From contig DAIMEJ010000001.1 in assembly GCA_036725345.1 (NCBI GenBank), positions 372,001-436,000 of the forward strand: 64,000 nt of DNA, written 5' to 3'. The position numbers and the translations under genes are program-made. The notes under the pieces are model-generated. The model saw only the letters and a program-made list of their open reading frames with translations, made no database searches and was not told the DNA's origin. This document shows, piece after piece, positions 25,722 to 33,687 of this stretch; the stretch's first letter is position 1, and each line of letters starts with the position of its first letter. The DNA comes from JAPLJU01 sp036725345. GTDB taxonomy: Bacteria > Desulfobacterota > Syntrophia > Syntrophales > UBA2192.

Positions 25722-27236
25722 ATGAGTGATCACACCTACGAAGAACTTGCGGCCCTTCACGCCATCGCCAAGATCCTGGCCCAGCCCTGGGATCTAAGGG
25801 ATCAGCTCGAACATGTCTTCAGCGAGATGAGCGCCCGACTCGGCATGCAGCGGGGGATGATCTCGCTCCTCGACCGTGACACCGGTGAGGCCTGGCTGGA
25901 GGTGGCGCACGGCATCAACCTAGAGGGGGTGGAGGTTACTTACCAGTCCGGTGAGGGGATCACCGGGAGGGTGGCCCAGACGGGCCGACCCATGGCCATC
26001 CCAAGTCTGGGTCGAGAGGCCCTCTTTCTCGACCGTACCGGTGCCCGGCGAAACGTGAACCGGGACGAGCTTGCCTTCCTTTGTGTCCCCATTGTCTACG
26101 ATGCCCGGGTCGTCGGCATCCTGTCAGCCGACAAGGTCGCCAGAGACGTCGAAAACCTTGACCGGGAGCTTGCCATGCTTTCGTCCGTGGCTGAGCTCAT
26201 CGCCAAGGCTGTCCACATCCTTGCCCTGGAAGAGGAGAACCGGCGGCTGCGCCGAATAGTCAACGAGGGCAAGTCCCCCTCCGCCGACATCATTGGTCAC
26301 TCCAAGGGGATGGAGGACGTCTTCGGACTCATCCGCCACGTGGCCGATTCCACGACGACCGTCCTCATCCTCGGTGAAACGGGTACCGGCAAGGAACTGG
26401 TCGCCCAGGCCGTCCACGCAAACAGCGGCCGCAGTAAAGGGCCCCTCATCAAAGTCAACTGCGCGGCCATCCCCGACACCCTCATCGAGAGCGAGCTCTT
26501 CGGTCATGAAAAGGGTGCCTTCACCGGGGCCCTGCGCCAGCGACGTGGCCGGTTCGAAGAGGCCATGAACGGATCGATATTCCTCGATGAGGTGTCGGAA
26601 CTTTCAGCCGCGGCGCAGGCTAAGCTCCTGCGGGTTCTCCAGGAAAAACAGTTTCAGCCCCTCGGTTCTTCCCGGTTCGTCACGACCAACGCCCGCATCA
26701 TCGCTGCCACCAACCGCCGTCTGGAAGACTGCGTGACGGCCGGTCAGTTCAGGACGGACCTCTACTACCGCGTCAGTGTTTTCCCGATCTACCTGCCGCC
26801 CCTGAGAGAGCGGGGGAATGACATCATTTTACTGGCCGACCATTTTGTTCTAAAATACGCCCGGCGGTTGAAGAAACCCGTCAGGCGGATCTCCAGTGCC
26901 GTCATTGAGGCCTTCCTGTCCCACCCCTGGCCGGGGAATGTCCGGGAGCTGGAAAACTGCATCGAAAGAGCCATACTGCTGGCGAAGGACGATTCGATAG
27001 AGATGATTCACCTTCCCCCTTCCCTGCAGACGACGAGCCAGGGAGACAACGAAAAGGAGGCGGGTAGGCTCAATGCCGTCATCGGAGCCCAGGAGCGTTC
27101 CATGATCATCGACGCCCTGAAAGAAACACGCGGGAATCAAAGCCAAGCGGCCAGGCTTCTCGGGACGACCAAACGGATTATTCAGTACAAGATTCACAAA
27201 CTGGGTATTGACCCGTGGAAATTCCGTCCGGGGTAG
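25722..27236 (+). CDS. Sigma-54-dependent activator with GAF domain, NifA-like
   Basis: This 504-residue protein has an N-terminal GAF sensor (about 10-165), a short linker, and an AAA+ domain with Walker A GETGTGKE, the sigma-54 contact loop GAFTGA and an R-finger region. A Fis-type helix-turn-helix ends it (GNQSQAARLLGTTKRIIQYKIHKLGID). The domain order is that of NifA. Its neighbours are glutamate synthase and glutamine synthetase, so nitrogen control is likely. Start: the ATG at 25722 has no Shine-Dalgarno and follows the -10 box at once, which suggests a leaderless mRNA. The GAF ligand is unknown. No nif genes are in the window. Confidence 0.9.
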   Translation: MSDHTYEELAALHAIAKILAQPWDLRDQLEHVFSEMSARLGMQRGMISLLDRDTGEAWLEVAHGINLEGVEVTYQSGEGITGRVAQTGRPMAIPSLGREALFLDRTGARRNVNRDELAFLCVPIVYDARVVGILSADKVARDVENLDRELAMLSSVAELIAKAVHILALEEENRRLRRIVNEGKSPSADIIGHSKGMEDVFGLIRHVADSTTTVLILGETGTGKELVAQAVHANSGRSKGPLIKVNCAAIPDTLIESELFGHEKGAFTGALRQRRGRFEEAMNGSIFLDEVSELSAAAQAKLLRVLQEKQFQPLGSSRFVTTNARIIAATNRRLEDCVTAGQFRTDLYYRVSVFPIYLPPLRERGNDIILLADHFVLKYARRLKKPVRRISSAVIEAFLSHPWPGNVRELENCIERAILLAKDDSIEMIHLPPSLQTTSQGDNEKEAGRLNAVIGAQERSMIIDALKETRGNQSQAARLLGTTKRIIQYKIHKLGIDPWKFRPG

Positions 27237-27595
27237 CACAGCGGATCAGTTCCTGTCTCTTTAGGATTTTCCATAATTTCTACTCGCGATTAGAGATGAC
27301 ATTTCTACAAATTCACATACCAAAACAAAAAAGCCCCGACAGGCCCGGATACCAATCTCGTATCTGGCCATGCTCCCCTCGCTCTATTTAAATCCATCTC
27401 GTCTTTGTTTTGTGTCGATTTGAACACCAAAAGCAACATACTAGATAACAGAATCAATTCACATTTCTCGACTTGCGCACGCAGGAAATAATTTTCGAGC
27501 ATCAACCGCCTGACGGAAGGAAGCCAGCCAATCCGGGTGTTAGGTTCGACATCAAAGTCACACATTCACAGAATCTATTCATTCTTAAATAAAGA
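27237..27595. other. AT-rich non-coding stretch
   Basis: The 589 bp between the activator and the small Fis-type gene are much richer in A and T than the neighbouring genes. Open frames here lack ribosome sites and family features, so I treat the region as non-coding. Its second half carries the regulon motif (27596) and a sigma-54-like promoter (27741). GATAC...GTATC (27349-27365) makes a small hairpin. Confidence 0.5.
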
Positions 27596-27606
27596 ACATT
27601 TTTGTA
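27596..27606 (+). promoter_or_regulatory. Predicted upstream activator site, copy before the small Fis-type gene
   Basis: The 11-mer ACATTTTTGTA is identical to the one at 25707-25717, which overlaps the activator's own promoter. It lies 135 bp upstream of the sigma-54-like element at 27741, the normal distance for an enhancer-binding activator. Confidence 0.55.
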
Positions 27607-27740
27607 TCTCTTTACCTGTCCTTTACATACCTGTATCTTAAACTGGAACCGTTTTTTTAGAGCATTTATATTCATTTTACACAATAATAACAATATATTA
27701 AATTAAATCTTCGTCCCCTCTTCGCCCTCTTGAGAAGGCG

Positions 27741-27755
27741 TGGCACATTAATTGG
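27741..27755 (+). promoter_or_regulatory. Sigma-54-like promoter of the small Fis-type gene
   Basis: TGGCACATTAATTGG has the -24 GG and a second GG ten bases later, where the consensus (TGGCAC-N5-TTGC) has GC. It shares TGGCA and TAATTGG with the element at 28289. The gene start is 71 bp downstream. Confidence 0.55.
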
Positions 27756-27825
27756 ACTTCAATCATCCATCTGCTTTTACGTTATTTTAGGAAAATCTCG
27801 ATGATCGATCATTACGGAGGTAGAT

Positions 27826-28047
27826 ATGATGAAGTCTAATCCGTTCGACAAGGAACCGAAGTCTCTGCCCGACCTGATCGATGATTACGAGCGCGCACTT
27901 ATTATCGACGCCCTTGTGAACACGAGCGGAAATCAAAGCCAGGCTGCGAAATTACTGGGCATTACGAAGCGAGTTATCCATTACAAGGTCCACAAATATG
28001 GCATCGACCCGAGGCGATTCCGCATGAACGGCTCATGGGGTACATAA
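27826..28047 (+). CDS. Stand-alone Fis-type DNA-binding domain related to the activator
   Basis: This 73-residue protein is almost only a NifA/Fis-type helix-turn-helix: LIIDALVNTSGNQSQAAKLL then GITKRVIHYKVHKYGIDPRRF. It closely matches the last 46 residues of the activator at 25722-27236 (IIDAL, GNQSQAA, LLG, TKR, HK, GID shared). It lacks GAF and AAA+ domains and so cannot activate sigma-54 polymerase. It probably binds the same sites, as a competitor or architectural partner. The start is backed by GGAGG six bases before the first of two adjacent ATGs, and a sigma-54-like promoter lies 71 bp upstream. Confidence 0.85.
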   Translation: MMKSNPFDKEPKSLPDLIDDYERALIIDALVNTSGNQSQAAKLLGITKRVIHYKVHKYGIDPRRFRMNGSWGT

Positions 28048-28129
28048 GCCCACTCTTCCCCGTGTATGCAGGCAACCGCCTGGCTTCGTTACCGGTGTAA
28101 AAGACCTGAAAAGGCTCTCTTTGAAGACT

Positions 28130-28172
28130 ACAATTTTGTCATATCGGGAGAGGTTAAAATAACAATTTTGTT
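28130..28172 (+). promoter_or_regulatory. Paired predicted upstream activator sites of the glutamate synthase operon
   Basis: ACAATTTTGT occurs at 28130-28139 and again at 28162-28171, 32 bp apart (about three helical turns, the same face of the DNA). Each has ACAA/TTGT arms. They are about 120-160 bp upstream of the sigma-54-like promoter at 28289. A further dyad, CTGT-AAAA-ACAG, is at 28188-28199. Confidence 0.6.
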
Positions 28173-28288
28173 CCAAATGAATCGGCCCTGTAAAAACAGC
28201 CTAAATAGAGAACCCGTTTTTTTAATAATAATTATAGTAATATCAATTAATTATACAATTTAAAACTGCGTCTAAGACGGGCTCTTAA

Positions 28289-28303
28289 TGGCATGCTAAT
28301 TGG
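28289..28303 (+). promoter_or_regulatory. Sigma-54-like promoter of the glutamate synthase operon
   Basis: TGGCATGCTAATTGG matches the element at 27741-27755 in 12 of 15 positions. The GG pairs are spaced as in -24/-12 promoters, but with GG in place of the usual GC at -12. The first operon gene begins 48 bp downstream. Confidence 0.55.
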
Positions 28304-28350
28304 AAAATAGATGGTTAAAAGAATTTCATCGTATCAGAGGATAACTGATT

Positions 28351-29481
28351 ATGTGCCGTCTCATATCGATAACAAGTGAAAACCCCATCTCCCCGATGAT
28401 ACTTCTGCATTCCCTTGACATGATGAAGGAAGGGCATGACGAATCCGGTGTAGGCCTGTACCTCACCGATCTGGGCGGGGAGTTCGAGCCCTACAAGGAG
28501 TTCCCCATCCTCTCGGGCATATTCAGCAACGCAGGGATGAAAAAGCTCGACGACTACATGCTGGCGCGGGGGTACAGGCCCAAATTCGAGCGTGCGATCC
28601 GGCCCTCCAAGCCGGTCCCGGCGGGAACACCGAAAAGGGACGTTTACCTGATCAGTTGCTACGATTACCCCGATGACTGGAAATATCTGCCGAAGGCTGA
28701 GATACGCCTCCGCCTCATGTTGACCCGCGTGCAGCTCCGGCAGTTGGGGATCGAGGACGGGTCCATGATGGTCTACAGCTTCTGGCCCGATGTGATCATG
28801 CTCAAGGAAGTCGGTGACCCCCTGGCGATCGCCGACTATCTGGATTTGGCCGACAAGAACATTTACGCCCGCAGCATGCTCGCCCAGGGCCGGCAGAACA
28901 CCAACTACTCCATTACCCTCTATGCCTGCCACCCTTTCTTTGTCCAGGGTGTGGCCACCATGACAAACGGCGAGAACACGGCTTTTGTCCCCATCCGCGA
29001 ATTCCTCATGTCCAGGAATTTCCCGGGTTACGTGGGGTACCAGTCGGACTCCAAAGTGTTTACGCACATCCTCCACTACACTCACTACACGCTCGGGATG
29101 GGGCTCGAGGCCTACAAACACATCATCACCCCTCTCAAGGACGAGGAACTGTCAAGACACCCTGACGGGGCGCGACTGAGACTTCTGAAGCATACCTGCC
29201 GACCCCTCATCATCGACGGACCCAACTGTGTAATCGGCTTTACACCGGACCAGAGCATGTTCCTGGTCCAGGACAGCAAGAAACTCCGCCCCGGGATCAT
29301 TGGCGGAAAGCCCGGCATCTACTGCTGCTCCTCCGAACTCTGCGGCCTCGATGCCGCCATTCCCGACCGGGACCGGGACAAGGACTTTCAGCCCATGAGA
29401 TATGACCTCGCGTTCGTGGACAGCAGACGCGGGGAGATTAAAATATGGAATCAATGGGAAACCTTCACCCATCCACATTGA
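28351..29481 (+). CDS. Glutamate synthase, glutamine amidotransferase subunit (GltB1-type)
   Basis: This 376-residue class II glutamine amidotransferase begins MCRLISIT, so Cys2 becomes the N-terminal nucleophile after Met removal. It corresponds to the N-terminal domain of large GltB, here a separate polypeptide as in the archaeal-type split enzyme. It releases ammonia from glutamine for transfer to 2-oxoglutarate on the FMN subunit encoded next. GEFEPYKEFPILSGIFSNAGM precedes the substrate pocket. Its 3' end overlaps the next gene by 37 bp. Predicted sigma-54 control lies upstream. Confidence 0.88.
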   Translation: MCRLISITSENPISPMILLHSLDMMKEGHDESGVGLYLTDLGGEFEPYKEFPILSGIFSNAGMKKLDDYMLARGYRPKFERAIRPSKPVPAGTPKRDVYLISCYDYPDDWKYLPKAEIRLRLMLTRVQLRQLGIEDGSMMVYSFWPDVIMLKEVGDPLAIADYLDLADKNIYARSMLAQGRQNTNYSITLYACHPFFVQGVATMTNGENTAFVPIREFLMSRNFPGYVGYQSDSKVFTHILHYTHYTLGMGLEAYKHIITPLKDEELSRHPDGARLRLLKHTCRPLIIDGPNCVIGFTPDQSMFLVQDSKKLRPGIIGGKPGIYCCSSELCGLDAAIPDRDRDKDFQPMRYDLAFVDSRRGEIKIWNQWETFTHPH

Positions 29482-31079
29482 GCACCAAGGACCTCCACTG
29501 GCGGATCCTCTGGAGCAAGGAAAAGTGCACGCTCTGCGGGCGATGCACGGCCGTGTGCCCTGTGCAGGCCATCGAGCCCGGTGTCCACCGAAAGCGCGCC
29601 CTCAACGTCCCCATGGGACTGACCGAAACGCCGAGCAACGTTTTTTCCGTCTATCACGGGATCGATCAGAGGACCGATCCGGCCTATGCCTGCGTGGGAT
29701 GCGCCATGTGCAATCTTGTATGTCCCAATGACGCGATTATCCCCGTTTTAAACGAAGAAATCGACAAGCAGCGCTTCCACGTCAACACGGGCGGCGTCCC
29801 CCGCAGGCGCGGGGGGAGACGCAACGTCCCGGGGAGCCTCCTCGACCAGATCAAATTCGTCCGCATCTCGATGCTGACGGACCCCGCCCTCGACGCGGGA
29901 CGGCACGAATTCGAGATGAGGACGCTCCTGGGCCGGATCCTGCCCCCCGAGGACGCCCTGAAGTTCAGCCGGGAGCAGGGCTGGATCCCGCCCGTTCGCG
30001 AGATCTACCCCCTGATCATCGGGAGCATGTCCTTCGGCGCCCTTTCCCCCACCATGTGGGAGGGGCTGCAGATGGGCGTGGCCTACCTGAACGAACAGGC
30101 GGGTATGCCCGTTCGGATGTGCACCGGAGAGGGGGGGTGTCCGCCGAGACTTCTCCGTTCCCGGTTCCTGAAATATGTCATTCTCCAGATTGCCAGCGGT
30201 TACTTCGGCTGGGACGAGATCATCCACGCCCTCCCCGAGATGAAGGAGGATCCCTGTGCCGTGGAGATCAAGTACGGCCAGGGCGCGAAGCCCGGCGATG
30301 GAGGGCTTCTCATGTGGTACAAGGTGAACAGCCTCATCGCCGCTGTCCGTGGCGTGCCGCCCGGCGTGAGCCTTCCCAGCCCGCCGACGCATCAGACGAA
30401 GTATTCCATCGAGGAGTCTGTGGCCAAGATGATCCAGTCCATGTATATGGCCTGGGGATTTCGGGTCCCCGTCTACCCGAAGATCTCGGGGACCAGCACG
30501 GCGTTGGCGGTGCTCAACAACCTGGCGAGAAACCCCTATGCCGGCGGGCTTGCTATCGACGGCGAAGACGGCGGCACGGGAGCTGCCTACGCGGTTTCTA
30601 TGGACCACATGGGCCATCCCATCGCAAGCAGCATTCGCGACGCCTACCTGAACCTCGTGAAGATCGGCATGCAGAACGAGATCCCCCTCTTTGCGGGAGG
30701 CGGTATTGGAAAGACCGGGAACCTGGCGGCGAACGCGGCGGCGCTCATCATGCTGGGCGCGAGCGGCGTGCAGATCGGCAAGTACATCATGCAGGCGGCA
30801 GCCGGGTGCCTGGGTTCCGAGACGGACCGCTGCAATATATGCAACATCGGCCTCTGCCCGAAGGGGATCACCTCCCAGGATCCCCGCCTGTACCGGCGAC
30901 TCGATCCCGAACACGTGGCCCAGCGCGTCGTGGACGTGTTCCTCAGCTTTGACATCGAACTGAAGAAGATCGTAGCCCCGCTGGGGCGCTCGACATCGCT
31001 TCCCATCGGGATGTCAGACGCCCTGGGCATCGCGGACAAAAACGCGGCGGAGAGACTGCAGATCAAATACGTTGTATGA
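29445..31079 (+). CDS. gltB: Glutamate synthase, ferredoxin-like plus FMN-binding subunit (GltB2-type)
   Basis: This 544-residue protein has two N-terminal 4Fe-4S clusters (CTLCGRCTAVCP and CVGCAMCNLVCP), then the FMN-binding glutamate synthase barrel: IIGSMSFGALS, CTGEGG, YGQGAKPGDGGLL, SGTSTALAVL, DGEDGGTGAAY and GGGIGKTG. A 3Fe-4S type cysteine set, CNICNIGLCPKGI, follows. It joins ammonia to 2-oxoglutarate to give glutamate. It lacks the amidotransferase and GXGXG domains, which are in the flanking genes. The ATG at 29445 has GGGGAGA upstream and overlaps the previous gene. Confidence 0.9.
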   Translation: MESMGNLHPSTLSTKDLHWRILWSKEKCTLCGRCTAVCPVQAIEPGVHRKRALNVPMGLTETPSNVFSVYHGIDQRTDPAYACVGCAMCNLVCPNDAIIPVLNEEIDKQRFHVNTGGVPRRRGGRRNVPGSLLDQIKFVRISMLTDPALDAGRHEFEMRTLLGRILPPEDALKFSREQGWIPPVREIYPLIIGSMSFGALSPTMWEGLQMGVAYLNEQAGMPVRMCTGEGGCPPRLLRSRFLKYVILQIASGYFGWDEIIHALPEMKEDPCAVEIKYGQGAKPGDGGLLMWYKVNSLIAAVRGVPPGVSLPSPPTHQTKYSIEESVAKMIQSMYMAWGFRVPVYPKISGTSTALAVLNNLARNPYAGGLAIDGEDGGTGAAYAVSMDHMGHPIASSIRDAYLNLVKIGMQNEIPLFAGGGIGKTGNLAANAAALIMLGASGVQIGKYIMQAAAGCLGSETDRCNICNIGLCPKGITSQDPRLYRRLDPEHVAQRVVDVFLSFDIELKKIVAPLGRSTSLPIGMSDALGIADKNAAERLQIKYVV

Positions 31080-31092
31080 GAAGGTAAACGTC

Positions 31093-33516
31093 GTGGCGAC
31101 GAGAAAAGCGACTGCCAAAAAGAAAGCAGCCCCCCACCAACCCCATGTGGTCATCCAGGGCATTGAGAGCGGCCACCGTGTCGACTCCCGTGTCCTGGAA
31201 GAACGCATTCAGGAAGTTGTCGCTGAAGGCCACCGGCTGATCGAGGTTCAGGCCTTCGGCCAGCACGGGATCGGCGGCCGTCTGTGGAGAGCCGATGACG
31301 GACTGGTGACGGTGCGAATCACCGGATCGCCGGGTCAGCGGCTCGGATCCATGGGATTCCCGAACACTTTCATCGAGGTGATGGGTCCCGCCTCGGACGA
31401 CGTGGGCTGGCTCAATGGCGGCGCCCGCATCGTGGTTCACGGCCAGGCAACAAACGGCGTAGGCAATGCCATGGCCCAGGGGAAGATTTACGTGGCCGGC
31501 GATATCGGCGCGCGCGGCATGACCATGACGAAGCACAATCCCCGCTTCTCGCCGCCCGAGCTTTGGGTGCTGGGAGGTGCGGGGGATTCCTTCGCCGAAT
31601 TCATGGCCGGCGGCATCGCCGTGATCTGCGGACACAGCGCCCATCATTCCGACAACATCCTCGGTCATCGCCCCTGTATCGGGATGGTCGGCGGAAAGAT
31701 CTTCTTCCGGGGGCCCCACCGGGGTTACAGCGAAGAGGACGCGAGGCTCACCACCCTATCCGACACGGACTGGAAATGGCTCACCACAAACATGCGGGAG
31801 TTTCTATCCGCCATCGGCTGTCCCGAGCTCTTCCGCGAACTCACGGCCCAGCGCGGGGAGTGGCAGCTCCTCGTGTCCCTGAAACCCCAGGAGAAGAAGG
31901 GCAAAGACCTCCTCGACATGCATGCCTTCCGGACCGACGTGTGGGACAAGGAGCTCGGTGCGGGAGGTCTCATCGGGGACCTCACCACGATCGACCGGAG
32001 CCCCCTTCCCGTTATCACCACGGGGGTTCTGCGGCGTTATATCCCTGCCTGGGAAAACCACAAGTACCTCCCCCCCTGCCAGGCGAACTGCCCGACGGGG
32101 ATCCCGGTGCAGCGCCGCTGGGAGCTCATCCGCAAGGGTCTCGTTGACGAAGCGGTGGACATGGCGCTCGCTTACACGCCTTTCCCAGCCACCGTCTGCG
32201 GGTATCTCTGCCCGAATATCTGCATGCAGAACTGCACCCGTCAGATCGAAAGTATGAAACCCCTGGACATCACCGTTCTGGGAAAAGCGAGCCTCAAGGC
32301 CAGGCCCCCCGCGCCGGCCGCCGCGTCGGGGAAAAAGATCGCCGTGCTGGGCGGCGGCCCCGCCGGGCTTTCCATGGCCTGGCAGCTTTACCTCAAAGGC
32401 CATGAGCCTGTGATTTTTGAAAAGGGAGAAACACTGGGCGGAAAGATCTCCAGCATGATCCCGAGAGAGAGGATCCCCGATGAGATCGTCGAGCACGAAC
32501 TCAAGCGCATCGAAGGCCTCATCCCCCATGTCCGTCTCGGGCGTGACCTCACCAAAGAGGACTACATCCGGATCCGCGCGGAGCATGACTTTGTCGCCAT
32601 CGCCACCGGCGCCGGCCGTCCCCGGATGCTCCCCATCCCGGGCGTGGAAGGAGCCGTCTCTGCACTCGAGTTTCTGAAAGCGAGCAAGCGCGACGCCGTG
32701 ACCGTCGGACACAAGGTCGTTGTCATCGGTGCGGGCAATGTCGGCTGCGATGCCGCGGCGGAGGCGGCAAGACTCGGCGCGAAGGACATCACCCTCATCG
32801 ACGTCCAGGAACCCGCATCGTATGGCAAGGAACGCGCCGCGGCCGAGGCTGCCGGGGCGAAGTTCGTCTGGCCCCGTTTCACGAAGGCCATTCGTGAAAA
32901 AGGCGTGGAGCTCAAAGACGGTGAGACGCTGCCGGCCGACACGGTCATTGTCGCTGTCGGCGACCTCCCCGATCTCTCCTTCCTGCCGGAAAACATCCGG
33001 ACGGACCGGGGCTTCATCGCCGTCGATGAACGCTACCAGACGAGCGACCCGGCAGTATTCGCCATCGGTGATGCCGTGAAACTCGGGATTCTCACCGAGG
33101 CCATTGGCGCGGGCAGGAAGGCCGCCGAGATCATCGATGCCCGGATCAAGGGAAAAGAAGAAATCCTCGACCAGCTTCCGCCCATCAAATTCGAGCGTGT
33201 GAAGCTTGAATACTACGACCCCCGCGTCAAGGGGTTCGAGGACACGAAGGAGTGCGCCGATCAGTGCGCTTCCTGCGGCGCCTGCCGCGACTGCGGCCTC
33301 TGTGTGACCCTCTGCCCGCAGAGTGCCATATCGAGAAGGCCTCTTCCGGGGGATGCCTACGAATACGCCGTTGACCCTGATCTCTGCATCGGCTGCGGCT
33401 TCTGCGCGGGAGGCTGCCCCTGCGGGATATGGCAACTTATAGAGAACAAGCCCCTGGAAGATATCGTGAATGGCAACGGGGTACCTAATGCGAGAGCGGA
33501 CGCTTCCGTCGAGTGA
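31093..33516 (+). CDS. Glutamate synthase GXGXG domain fused to FAD/NAD(P)H oxidoreductase and ferredoxin
   Basis: This 807-residue protein has a GXGXG beta-helix domain (about 20-240: GARIVVHGQATNGVGNAM, GDIGARGMTMT), then a GltD-like electron input: a cysteine-rich region (CQANCPTG; CGYLCPNICMQNC), an FAD site KIAVLGGGPAGLSMAW and an NAD(P) site KVVVIGAGNVGCDAA. A C-terminal two-cluster ferredoxin ends it (CASCGACRDCGLC and CIGCGFCAGGCPCG). It completes glutamate synthase with the two upstream subunits. I chose the GTG at 31093 (MATRKATAKKK), eight bases after GAGAAGG; a TTG at 31072 would overlap the previous gene. Confidence 0.88.
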   Translation: MATRKATAKKKAAPHQPHVVIQGIESGHRVDSRVLEERIQEVVAEGHRLIEVQAFGQHGIGGRLWRADDGLVTVRITGSPGQRLGSMGFPNTFIEVMGPASDDVGWLNGGARIVVHGQATNGVGNAMAQGKIYVAGDIGARGMTMTKHNPRFSPPELWVLGGAGDSFAEFMAGGIAVICGHSAHHSDNILGHRPCIGMVGGKIFFRGPHRGYSEEDARLTTLSDTDWKWLTTNMREFLSAIGCPELFRELTAQRGEWQLLVSLKPQEKKGKDLLDMHAFRTDVWDKELGAGGLIGDLTTIDRSPLPVITTGVLRRYIPAWENHKYLPPCQANCPTGIPVQRRWELIRKGLVDEAVDMALAYTPFPATVCGYLCPNICMQNCTRQIESMKPLDITVLGKASLKARPPAPAAASGKKIAVLGGGPAGLSMAWQLYLKGHEPVIFEKGETLGGKISSMIPRERIPDEIVEHELKRIEGLIPHVRLGRDLTKEDYIRIRAEHDFVAIATGAGRPRMLPIPGVEGAVSALEFLKASKRDAVTVGHKVVVIGAGNVGCDAAAEAARLGAKDITLIDVQEPASYGKERAAAEAAGAKFVWPRFTKAIREKGVELKDGETLPADTVIVAVGDLPDLSFLPENIRTDRGFIAVDERYQTSDPAVFAIGDAVKLGILTEAIGAGRKAAEIIDARIKGKEEILDQLPPIKFERVKLEYYDPRVKGFEDTKECADQCASCGACRDCGLCVTLCPQSAISRRPLPGDAYEYAVDPDLCIGCGFCAGGCPCGIWQLIENKPLEDIVNGNGVPNARADASVE

Positions 33517-33687
33517 TGTGCCTCACACCCCAAGAAGGCTTCGCAGGGACCACGAAGGGGTGGATGAAAGGCAGGAAGCGATTGTCAGGAAGTTACAAAT
33601 ATGTTACTCAAGCTGGTGAAATCCAGCCCGTCCTGGAATTCCCATCAGGTCTGGAACCAGCCAAAATAAAAGAAGAAGGAGGCAGTA

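Noticed and set aside
27305..27693. Two small minus-strand frames in the AT-rich gap
   Set aside because: They have no ribosome sites, overlap each other in different frames and show no recognisable features.
29748..33435. Long minus-strand frames opposite the glutamate synthase genes
   Set aside because: The plus strand codes well-conserved Fe-S, FMN and FAD domains; the minus frames show no motif.
33517..33687. Riboswitch or sigma-54 promoter in front of glnA
   Set aside because: I found neither a TGGCA-N8-TTG(C/G) element nor the ACA(A/T)TTTTGT motif, nor a known glutamine RNA motif.
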